Source: Mycteria americana
Taxonomy: Eukaryota; Chordata; Aves; Ciconiiformes; Ciconiidae
Assembly (NCBI RefSeq): GCF_035582795.1
Contig: NC_134370.1
Location: forward strand, 52,253,501-52,317,500
Direction of reading: 5' to 3'
DNA: 64,000 nt
This document shows, one piece after another, positions 13,130-49,660 of the stretch; positions within the stretch are counted from its first letter, which is position 1, and each line of letters opens with the position of its first letter. The notes beneath the pieces are model-generated. The model did not search any database and was not told the origin of the DNA. It saw nothing but the letters and a program-made list of their open reading frames with translations. Made by a program: the position numbers and the translations under genes.

Positions 13130-15569
13130 CAATCCTTGTCCCAGCCTTTTATCCAGCCTAATGCTGACAGTAGTTACTTTAATGTAGTGCTCAGAAGCCG
13201 TGGTCATGCACCAGAACCCCTTGTGATAGGTGCTGTACAAACCCTCCAAGCTTTGGGTCAATCTTCAGAAATAACCCTTGTGACTTACAAGCTTATGTCT
13301 CATTTTAAAAAGCAATGCAGGCACTTGGCTGCTGTTCTCCCATTGAATTAATTTCCTTTCCCTGTTTGGCAGATAACAGAAGTCTTTCCTATTTGCACAG
13401 TCTGACTGCTGCCTTCTTCAACTCACTGGTTTTGCAGAGTTTTTTCTTAAAGGTATGAAGACTATATTGTATTTTCATGGGCAGAATCACGAGGCCTTGG
13501 TATTAGGGGATGGTGGGTTGTTCTGCCAAAAGTGTTAATCTGTTTTCTGCTGTTCATACTACTTAGATTCCCCAGGTGGTACAAGTACTTTTGATGTCAG
13601 TTGACCTACATAAGCGGAGAGCAATTGAGGGAATTCATAATATGTTTGAGTATAATGTTTGTATCTTCATGACTCTGAATATGGTTGCTCTTTTTTTCCC
13701 TATTGTCAGTCTTTTTTCTTTTGAAATCACTTCAACAGTCCCTGAAGCTTGTGTAAGTTCAGAGAGGCTGCTGTCTATTTTAAACTGAGGTGAATGTGTG
13801 ATTCTGAGATTGGATAGTTGATGATTAGTTGGATATTAGAGACAACATCTCTGTTGCCTTTCTGAAGCTGTTGGAATTGCTGGAAAATCTTTTTATGCTG
13901 CAGTTAATGTGGTTATAATGATAATAGTTCACTTGATATCAAAGCTTTTGCAAATTGTTCATATGAAGATCTAGTTAACCAAAATTAGTGGTGGTATGTG
14001 AGCTACTTCAAATTTTAGGAAGTATTGAGTTACTAAAAGGAGAACAATTTTCTAAGGAAATGGGAATAATAGTGTCATTGCAATAGGCTGCAGTAGAGGA
14101 CTGACCTTCAGTTAAGAGAATGAATGTGTTTATCTCTGAATTAATTCATTAATATGTGACTCAGCAGATTTTATACAAGAATGCAACATATATGTTGCAT
14201 GTTGACAATACATTACATATGTGAAAACACTTTTTTCAGCTGAGCATGTTGTAGTTATGCTTTTCTGCTTTTGCTTTAAGAATATTTGACAAGAGATGGG
14301 AGTGAAAAAGCTATCCCTGAGGAATTGTGCAGCCAAATTGTGTAGGCAAATTGACTGTCTGGCTTCTGCTCAGCTGCTTATCCCTATTTAAAGCCCCTAA
14401 TGAATACTGCAGTACAGAATGGCTGTTACCTCTAGGACTGTAAGTATTTTTGATCTGTGAATCACTTTTCCAAGTCGCCAGTGGTTTTTTTCTAAGAAAC
14501 CTGAAAAGCAGGGGGAAATTCTCTGTTTAACTGTTAGTGACAGACACTGGTGGAAGTGGGATGCCCAGGAATTAATTTTTAAAGACAGGTTCATTAATAC
14601 ACAGAGAAATAACCCCAGTGGCCTTGCCAAAAAGAAAGCTAACGTGTCAAACTAATGCAATACTGGCACTGATGTTCTTCTCTGACAAAACGCTGTGCCA
14701 TGATATGCCTTTTCCTATGGCTGTCCCCTTCATGTCACTTTTGTTTATTCAGAAAAGGGCTATTAACATTATTTTCACCTTCCGCAATGACCAGTTCACC
14801 CATCCGCTCTGTTGCCTCCATGTGATGTTCAAAGTCTAGTGTAGTATTTCTTAATTTCTCCCTTTTTGTATCTCTGATCTTGTTTCATCCCAGCAATTAC
14901 TTTGTCTCTCAGCCCATGTTCTTGTGTCTCTTTTGTGCTTGCCTGCTTTTGCCACCACTGTTTTTATGCACCTGACCAAGCCTAAAACTTTTTTACCCTC
15001 TGTCTCCCAGAAGACATCTCTGCCTATGCCTACAAAAAACCCTTATAGCAGAAGCAGATATCTCTTTGCAGAATCGAAACCACTCAGTGACAACGTACTC
15101 TTGAAAGAACTACCTAAAGGTATTCACCTGCAGGGGATTTAAAAAACTCCACTTAAATTACAGGAATAACTGCATGTATTGGGAATGGGGAGTGCTTGTT
15201 CTTTTCTGAAGTATTTGAGATTGATCGCCAGTAAATTGGCCACGCCGTTGTGGTGAAACAGTAATCTAAAGTGATCCAACTGAAGATCTTATTTTGCAAA
15301 TACTTTTAAACTGTATCTTGCTTTTGTAACCAGTGTAACATCTGGGCTTCAATAATTTATTTTTCCCTAGTCAGACTGGCAGAAGTTTTGATTTCCCTTC
15401 CCCCTTCTGGGTGTGGTATGCCTGTTCGGGTCCTCTGAGCATGATTCAGTGAGCCTCGGAGCAGAGTCATGCCTTGGTTTCTAGCGTTTATTGCTCGTGA
15501 CAGACATCATTTAGACTTCTCACAGCTGACATGGGGATTTACGCATTGAATTCTGAGCACTGACTATTA
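13130..15569. other. 5' flanking intergenic DNA, no supported gene
   Basis: No coding exon or recognisable repeat seen. Base composition is AT-rich until about 15.4 kb, where GC starts to rise towards the CpG island. Confidence 0.55.
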
Positions 15570-16195
15570 AATACTGTTGGTGCGAAGCAGCTTGGCTACA
15601 GCCGCAAGCTGTAGGGAACTCGGTTCGCCGTGCATGAGACCAGAGCAGGAGGGTGCAGTTCTGACTCGGTGCCCAGCTTGGCAGGGCAAGGGGGTTAGGG
15701 GTCCGGGCCGCTGCGCTGCAGCGTGGGCTGTCCCCTGTGTGCCTGGGAATGAGGTGCCGTGCCCTGCCCGAGAGCCTGAGCACCGTCACGGCCGCGCTGC
15801 TTTGGGGAACCCAAAGCACAGGCGGCAACGACAACCTGCCGTCCCAGTAACGCAGGGGAGAGGGCAGGGGCTTGGGGGTAGGGGGGCTGCCTTCCCCAGG
15901 GGCAGCGGGCAGCGCCGCGGGGGCCGCTTTCCTCACGTCTGAAAGGCGGGCAGCGACCAAGCAGCTTCCGCGGCGCTCCGTGGAGAGCGGGGCTGCGGGG
16001 CAGGTGCTGAGCCCCGGCCCCTGCACCCCAGGGCGCTGTTCCCGGCGCCTCCTCCGCAACCTCAGGAGCCCCCTGGACGGCCGACGGGGACGGGCCCCTG
16101 CGGGACAGGGATGCGGAGGGAGAGGCGGCTTCTGCCCTGCCCTTGCCCACGCCGTTCCTCTCCCCTTCCTGCGGCGGGAGGCGGGCGCGGCCGGG

Positions 16196-16202
16196 TGAGT
16201 CA
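16196..16202 (+). promoter_or_regulatory. ANXA2: AP-1 / NF-E2-type site (TGAGTCA)
   Basis: A perfect TGAGTCA, extended by GC on its 3' side, so the minus strand reads GCTGACTCA, the NF-E2/MAF-type half site. It lies about 60 bp upstream of the TACAAAA box. AP-1 or NRF2/BACH control of ANXA2 is inferred from the motif and its position only. Confidence 0.55.
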
Positions 16203-16231
16203 GCGCAGCGCCGCGGGGGCCGGGGGGCGCC

Positions 16232-16240
16232 GGGGCGGGG
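16232..16240 (+). promoter_or_regulatory. ANXA2: GC box (Sp1/KLF type)
   Basis: GGGGCGGGG sits between the AP-1-type site and the TATA-like box, in the usual place for a proximal GC box. Confidence 0.55.
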
Positions 16241-16256
16241 AGGGCCCGCCCGGCCC

Positions 16257-16263
16257 TACAAAA
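16257..16263 (+). promoter_or_regulatory. ANXA2: TATA-like box (TACAAAA)
   Basis: TACAAAA in an otherwise very GC-rich stretch. Transcription would be expected to start about 25-30 bp downstream, near 16285-16292, just before exon 1. The C at position three makes it a weak TATA variant. Confidence 0.5.
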
Positions 16264-16284
16264 CCCCGCCCGGGCCGCCGCCGG

Positions 16285-16336
16285 CCCCAGCCGCCGCCAG
16301 AGCCGTTGCTAGAGCCGCCCTGCCCGCCTCGGCCAG
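16285..16336 (+). other. ANXA2: ANXA2 exon 1 (non-coding, 5' UTR)
   Basis: The 3' end is set by a strong donor, GGCCAG|GTGAGC, at 16336/16337. The 5' end is an estimate from the TATA-like box. The exon is GC-rich and has no ATG, so there is no upstream open frame before the start codon in exon 2. A non-coding first exon followed by a short exon carrying the start codon is the known layout of vertebrate ANXA2. Confidence 0.7.
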
Positions 16337-19300
16337 GTGAGCCCTCGCCGGGCGCCCGGGCCCTGCCAGCGCGGCACGGAGGGGGGGCGGCGGCGGCAGC
16401 CCCGCGCGGGGGGGGGGGGGCGGCAGCAGCAGCCCCGCGGGGCCGGGCGGGCCGGGGGTGCGGGCGGGTGTCGAGCCGCGGTAGCCGCTTCTCCGGCGGG
16501 AGCGGGCGCTGCGCGGCCGCGGAGCGGGGCGGTGGCTGGGTGCGGCCTCCGCCCTCCTGCGCCCGCGCTTTTTTCCCCTTCCTTCGGCATTACCTGCCCG
16601 TTACCGTTCTGTGCTCGGCTTCACGTTGAAACGGCGGCCTCCGAGGGCGAGGCTGCCCCCGGAGAGCGTCGTGCGCCCCGCACCAACACTGGGTGTGGCG
16701 GCAGCGCTCAGAAAAGAGGAACCGGTCCCAAACTTCGTCAATCTTCCCCAAATATTCCTTTCTTCTCCTCGTTAAGGTACACAAAGGCTCAGCTGGATTA
16801 GCGATGATACTGTAAACTCACTTTTCAGCCCGGAGCCTCGCAGAGACGCGGGCTGTGCCGGGGGCCGGCCGGCCGTGGGGGGCCCTCGCCGGCCGTGGAA
16901 GGCGGTGTTCGTTCGGCTGTAGCGGGGCTGGAGTTACTCCTGCAGGCGCGGCGGAGCCCTGAGCCCGCCCGAGCCTCCGCGCCGGGCCCGGCCCGCGGCA
17001 GCGGCCCCTTCCCTTCTCCCCCAGGGTGTGGCTGCGGCTGCTGGCGCCGCTGCAGATGCAGCCGCTGGCACGGGCAGAAGAGGAGCCCTTGTGCAGGGAG
17101 CGTTCCGGGTAGCCAGCGCTTGCCCGAGGTTTGCCTTTGCTCTCACCCGCGGCGTGCCAGGGAGCCCTGTGCAGTTCCCTGCTTGCAGAGCCAGGCTTGG
17201 GCACAGCTCTTCCACCCTGCCCCGGCCATGAGCAGAATTACTGAGATCTTGCTGCTGCCTTTTGGATTGTGAGTCAGCTTGGACACCACTTCCTCCTCCT
17301 CGAGTGAGCGGGGGAGGTAGGGCAAAGGAATGTTGCCATGTATGTTAACTAGAAGAGAAGTGAAATGATTTCAGGATAGTCGTGCAGAAGTGAGTTGTGT
17401 TCTTATGCATGGCAGCTTTAATCCTGTTTAATGTTAGTTGTTCTTATGTTCATATTCAAATGCTGTATCTGTACAGAGATGTGCAGACCCCGACATATAG
17501 GGCAAGAGTGAAAGAATCTTTTGGAACCTCTGTGCCCTTGAGTGATCCATCCCTATGTGTGGCTTCTGTTGGTGGAGCTAGTTGTGATAAGCAGCCCTAC
17601 TGAGTATAGTTTCCATTAGCTAATGTATGGAATGGTTTGCCTTGATTAAAAAAAAAAAAAAGTTTTTCCTGTAAAGTCTCAGAAGTGAGAATAACTTGAA
17701 TTCAAAGAAATAGAAGTCCTGAATTTTGTGTGTGCATAGTATCTTCCTGGAATAGAACATCTCCTGGGTTATTAGCAGTGTCTGTGGAAGAGAACGGTTG
17801 AAGTATGTTTGTGGTAGCGTGGTTTAACGGGTTTTGAAATCCTTTTCTTTAAAGCTAATTTTTTCTACAAGTAGTGGCTTTAAATGATCTGCTAAATGTT
17901 ATTGGGTGATTTGGGGAGATACAACCTGGCTCATTTGTACTTGCAGTTAGCACTGTCTATAAATGAATGATTTTGAGTCCTTATTACAGCAGATATTGCG
18001 GATCTTCTTTGCTCTCCCTCGTCTCCTCTGTTGCCAGGCCTTGCCCTAGTTTTTGGAGACCTGACATAAATGTGCTCCGAGTGAAAGAGTTTCCACTCTC
18101 TCATTCCAGGGATGCCGTTTCCTTGGCTCAGATGTCTGGGAACACCCTTTGCTCAATCTCTGTCTACAAGAGTATAATAAGTGCTTCTTAAAATGCTAAC
18201 TCTGCTTATTGAGCAATGTAGTTGTTTGTGCATATCTGACACTTTTTTTCCATGGATCACACGGGTTTTTTCTGCTGTAATGTATGTGAGCTGCCCCTGG
18301 GAATTGAGATACGGGGCTGCTTTTAAACACACACTCTTCTGTCATCAAACAGTTATGGGGATAAGGTACTGAATATAGACTAGGCACCATATAATAACAG
18401 ATTTGCAAACCAGTGATTACTGTGGGGGTCGAGGTCAAAGCAGATGCTGTTTCTTTTAGTAGAATAACATGATTCGGGATTACGTAATGTGGATTTAGGA
18501 GGAAAACCGGTTGTAGAAACTTGGCTTAAGGTATTGAAGTATTAGTTTACAGCTGGAAGGTAGAAGTTGATTCTTTTCCAGCATAAGGAAGAACAAGTTA
18601 GTGCAAGTATTTTCTATTGACATGTTCAAACCCACCCAGAACTTGTCAAAACTACATCAGATAAAATCAGTCCATCAGAGAACAGTGAGAGTCTGTTCTC
18701 AAATATGAGTGCCTTACAAAGCAGAGTGTGACAAGAGATTTATTTGTTCTCTGAGTAAAGATCTTTCTCTGCAAAGATTCTTGCAAAAACTCCCATTTTC
18801 TTCTTTTGCCAGTTTTCTGCTGATGGGCGGTCGGTTGCTATAGCATTGTTGTGTGCTGGTGATATGAACCTCCCAGTTCCAGCTCTACGTGAGGGTGTGT
18901 TAGTTCTGTTCCTGGACTCTGATCAAGTTTTTTGTTCCAACAAGCCTGATTCAATGTGGTTTAAGTGATTTAGAAACAGGAGTCTTGCAAAAAGCTGTTC
19001 AGTGATTGTTTTGTGAAAGATTATACTGCAATTGCTTTGCTTCAGCTTTCACTGGTGTTTTTTAGTTCTTTATGACAAGCAAGACTAAAGGACTTGAGTT
19101 GCTCATCTTTGGTATTGGTTGTAATGCCGTCAGAGTACAAAGGTCTCATTGTTAGGCACTTCATTTTATTAAGAGTAAATTTTAAGAATTTCATAACTCA
19201 GTAAAATGTCATCCCCCTCTAACCAGCATGGTTAATAGTGCCAATAGCAGGTAGCAGCTTATTACAACTTCTGCAGCTAATCTTTAAAGGGCTGGGTTGG

Positions 19301-21206
19301 CTTTTTGCTCTGAAAAATATTTATTCTCAAATAAGTTGATGCATGACTGTGTTTTTTATTGTCTGTCTTATTTTTCCGCCCTGGGATCTTATTTTTCCTT
19401 GAAGTAAAATTGCTTTTGTTACTTACACCTAGGTTGCTTCGCAAGATGAAAAGTTTTCTTTCTGTATTCTAAGTGAGGAAAGGTATGATTACAGCAGTTA
19501 CACTACAAAAGCCATGTAATTGTGTTTCTGCATTTTATTCTCATAACACTTGCTGTATCTGCTAAAACTAAGGATTTATCTGCTTTTTTTCTTGATGTAC
19601 AGGAGGTTTACAGGAGCTAAAAAAAAAAATAAACACTTTTTCTAGAGTTTTAACCAGATCTCCATGATTAAGAAACTGTTTCAAACTTCTTGCTGCTTCT
19701 CTGAGCTCTTGGTTTCAGATTGATCATTGGGTAGAGAGAAGTTTGGTTTGTCTGGGAAATTTGCCTGGGTGGCTAGTAGTGCTTGCCTGAGGAAGCCCCA
19801 ATGCCATCAGAACAGTGACCGATGGAGGATAAAAAGAGTCTGAAAACCAGTTGAAAGGACATACCGAGGACTGGCTGCACAATAGCTGGGAGTTGGCTCA
19901 GAGGGCGTGGTATCTGGGAGCTGGATTAGGGGAACGGTGACAGCGTGGAAGTGAAGGGAGTGGCACCCAGTGAGTGCAATTTTGGTTCCAGGCTCAGTTA
20001 TCAGTTAGTGGAATGTCACTGGTCTTGAGGTGTTGCTGTCCTTTCTCTCTTACTTCTCATCAAATCAACTCTTTTCCCTGTTTGATAATGCTCTCTACAC
20101 CTTGACTGTAGAGTTCCTGAGAAACAAGCTTTAATTTCAACAGGCAAAATAATGGTTGCTGTAGGTGCCAACCTGGATGACGGGAAGGTAATGTGAGTGG
20201 CAATGTCCGTCCTTTCAGTAGAGGAATTTGAGAGCGGAGTTTTGGGAATGCATCAAACCTCTTAAATATTGCCTCTGGCTTATAACCTTTGGAAAAAATT
20301 TCCTCCTTAGTTGAGGGACCCTTCCAGTATAACAGTAATACAGCTCTGGCAAACTTCCCTGACCAGAAACCAGAGCTGAAAAAAGGCAGGGTGTTGTAAC
20401 ATAAGCATATCACATCAGTGTTCATTTCTGCAATGTGTATAATCTATCTCAAGGTTGGGTTTTTACGTATTTTTCTTTATATATGTTAGCAAGATGTTAT
20501 GCAGGTAATGGAGCAATGATGTTTATTATCTTGCCACAGTGGCTCTTACTTCATGAGCTATCATTTTAAGGGAGTCCTTGTTACCTAGTATCTGACAGTC
20601 ATGTTATAACTGGTGTTTGTTCTGTGTTTTAGCTTGTCCTGTGATTCTTATTACTGGGGAGCCACTACAAAACCGTATGATATTAGAGGCATTTGTGGCC
20701 TGTGTCCAGGATTAAAGATTGAACAGCAGCATGATTTTATAAAATGTCTGCATGAATATAAATAGTTTCAATGTATTCCATGAGTACTTGAGGAACTGAG
20801 CATCTGACTTAACTGCTACTACTTGTTGCTGCTTTTTGGCTTTGAGCTGGACCAGGCTATAATGTTTCTGCACAATTTTCCTGGTACTGAGCTGTAGGCT
20901 TAGTTGATTATGTTTCTAAGGTAGAGATTCTCCAGTTCCTAAGTTTAAGTATTTAAAATGCAGAAGAAATGGGTTTTTTTAAGGAGTAAAGATAAATTTT
21001 TATTGTACAATAGAATGAAGACCTCTCACTGTTGCATTGTTAGTGGTGGTGTGGCTTGGAAACTCTTAAATCTGCTTTCTTGCTCGGGATTAGCAGATTC
21101 GTTGGACTGTGTCACTTTCAGTGCTGCAGTGTTTCAGGACTGTATAACACACTGATGTAATTGTAAAATATATTTAAGTCTACTTGTTGTTTTCCTCTTC
21201 CTCCAG
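16337..21206 (+). other. ANXA2: ANXA2 intron 1
   Basis: A 4.9-kb intron from GTGAGC to CTCCAG. The first ~900 bp belong to the CpG island and include a G-rich, CGG-containing tract. The rest is ordinary AT-rich sequence with no recognised element. Confidence 0.8.
16377..16432. repeat. G-tract / CGG-rich stretch, possible G-quadruplex
   Basis: A run of about eight G (from 16379), then repeated CGG, then a run of thirteen G at 16408-16420, then CGGCAGCAGCAG. On the + (non-template) strand it could fold into a G-quadruplex just inside the transcribed region of ANXA2. The exact G count may vary or be misassembled. Confidence 0.6.
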
Positions 21207-21218
21207 CATTCTTTCAAG

Positions 21219-48472
<27,254 letters not shown>

Positions 48473-48795
48473 AAACTGTGATGGAAGAAACCCAAATCCA
48501 GACATGCCTTTTTTGCTCTTCGTTTTACTGTAATCCTGGAAAACATTGACTTGCCTAGCTAACCTTGACTTGCCTTTATATCTGCAAGACCACTCATATA
48601 GTGTGCTTTCTGGTGCTGCGTGCACTTCTCTCAGCAGCAGTGCTCTGCTTGGCTCTACCAAAGGTCCTAACAGCGTATAGCCAGAGAAACTAACCTTCCA
48701 AAGATAAACGAGGTTAGAAGTGCTTGTGAAAGACTTTGCCTCTCTGTGCGATGTTTCTAATAAAACGTAAATAAAACTGAAGTTTTACTTTAAGA
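48473..48795 (+). other. ANXA2: ANXA2 3' UTR
   Basis: About 320 nt after the stop, ending an expected 15-25 nt beyond the second AATAAA. No transposon is inserted. The exact cleavage site is an estimate. Confidence 0.75.
48759..48775 (+). terminator. ANXA2: Tandem poly(A) signals of ANXA2
   Basis: AATAAA at 48759-48764 and again at 48770-48775, 11 bp apart. Two overlapping cleavage windows are likely. Confidence 0.85.
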
Positions 48796-49139
48796 AGATG
48801 GGTCTCTTTCACACCTTTAATTTGAAAACTGTGTGCGCAATTGATACGTGTTTAGCCTTTGCCGTCCATTTTCTGTGTTGGTTTTTTCCTCCCAGGGGTT
48901 CGCTACTTGTGGCTGAAACCTTATCTTCCTCCCTCAAAGCCCTTCTCCTGTTTAATGATTCAATTTCTCAGCAGAAGCAAAACCATTCTCTTTATTATTT
49001 TTCCTTCCCCCGCCCCCCAAATAAGTGACACTATAAAACCTAAGCCCCACCTTTCTGTGCCTGTGTGCAAGGGGCAAACACTTCTGAATCCCTCTTAAAC
49101 ATTTGAAACAGCCTGTCTAACGTAAGTGTTTCCTTCAGA

Positions 49140-49660
49140 AGACCCCGCGCTAGGGCATGCTGCGTAGATGGGTCAGACCAGGCCGGGAAGCAAGGAGGAA
49201 CGAAGTGGGTGCTGCTTATTTTAATGAGGGGGGAATTTCCCGCCTTGCTTCTTCCCGCACTCCCCACTCCCCTGAGAGCAGGTGTGGGGGCGGAGGTTAT
49301 CTTTCGGTTATCTTTGCCCCCTGCAAAGGGGCGAAGCAGGGGCCAGAGGCAGGGCGGCCGGGGCGTCCCCAGCCGCGGCCCTCAGCGGCTGCCTGAGGAG
49401 TGGCGGTGGGGCTGCGGTCCGCTCCGGAAGGCGCTGGCCCGCTGCCGCCCCGCCCCGGTCAGCCTCCGCGCGTCCTGGGGACGCTGCGGGCTCCCGTCCG
49501 GCTGAGGGGGCCTCGGACCGCCCACAACACGGCGAAGAGCCGTTAGCGGGGGTTGCAGGCGCTCGCCGTGCCCCTGCAGTTGTGCCGGGCGCTCGGGGCT
49601 CCTTTTTCCCGCGTGCGGTGACAGGTACTTCGGTCTTCAGTTGTAGTTACTTCAGCGGTG
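49140..49660. promoter_or_regulatory. Unassigned CpG island 0.35 kb downstream of ANXA2
   Basis: A GC-rich, CpG-dense block between AT-rich flanks, beginning near GACCCCGCGC and ending near 49660. It shows a kappaB-like GGGAATTTCC (49231-49240), two E2F-like TTTCCCGC motifs (49236-49243, 49605-49613) and two TTATCT (GATA) motifs 11 bp apart (49297-49302, 49308-49313). A good donor-like ACAG|GTACTT lies at 49624/49625. Open frames of up to 148 codons cross it but look like composition effects. It may be a promoter for an unannotated non-coding RNA or an enhancer. The strand is unknown. Confidence 0.65.
49231..49243 (+). promoter_or_regulatory. Overlapping kappaB-like and E2F-like sites
   Basis: GGGAATTTCC fits the kappaB consensus exactly and shares its TTTCC with an E2F-like TTTCCCGC. 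Binding is inferred from sequence alone. Confidence 0.45.

Larger units (their letters stand above)
15570..17260 (+). promoter_or_regulatory. ANXA2: CpG island over the ANXA2 promoter, exon 1 and start of intron 1
   Basis: GC content and CpG frequency rise abruptly against the AT-rich flanks and peak between about 16000 and 17050. The island covers the core promoter, exon 1 and the first ~0.9 kb of intron 1. Several open frames of 90-180 codons cross it on both strands, but they are proline/arginine/glycine/alanine-rich by-products of GC content. The island indicates a germline-unmethylated, broadly used promoter, which fits ANXA2. Edges are judged by eye. Confidence 0.85.

Noticed and set aside
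15520-17325. Many open frames of 60-180 codons on both strands across the promoter CpG island
   Set aside because: They are rich in Pro, Arg, Ala and Gly, overlap each other on both strands and have no domain. High GC content removes stop codons by chance.
49032-49038. TATAAAA between ANXA2 and the downstream CpG island
   Set aside because: It lies over 100 bp from the island edge in AT-rich DNA with no other promoter signal nearby.
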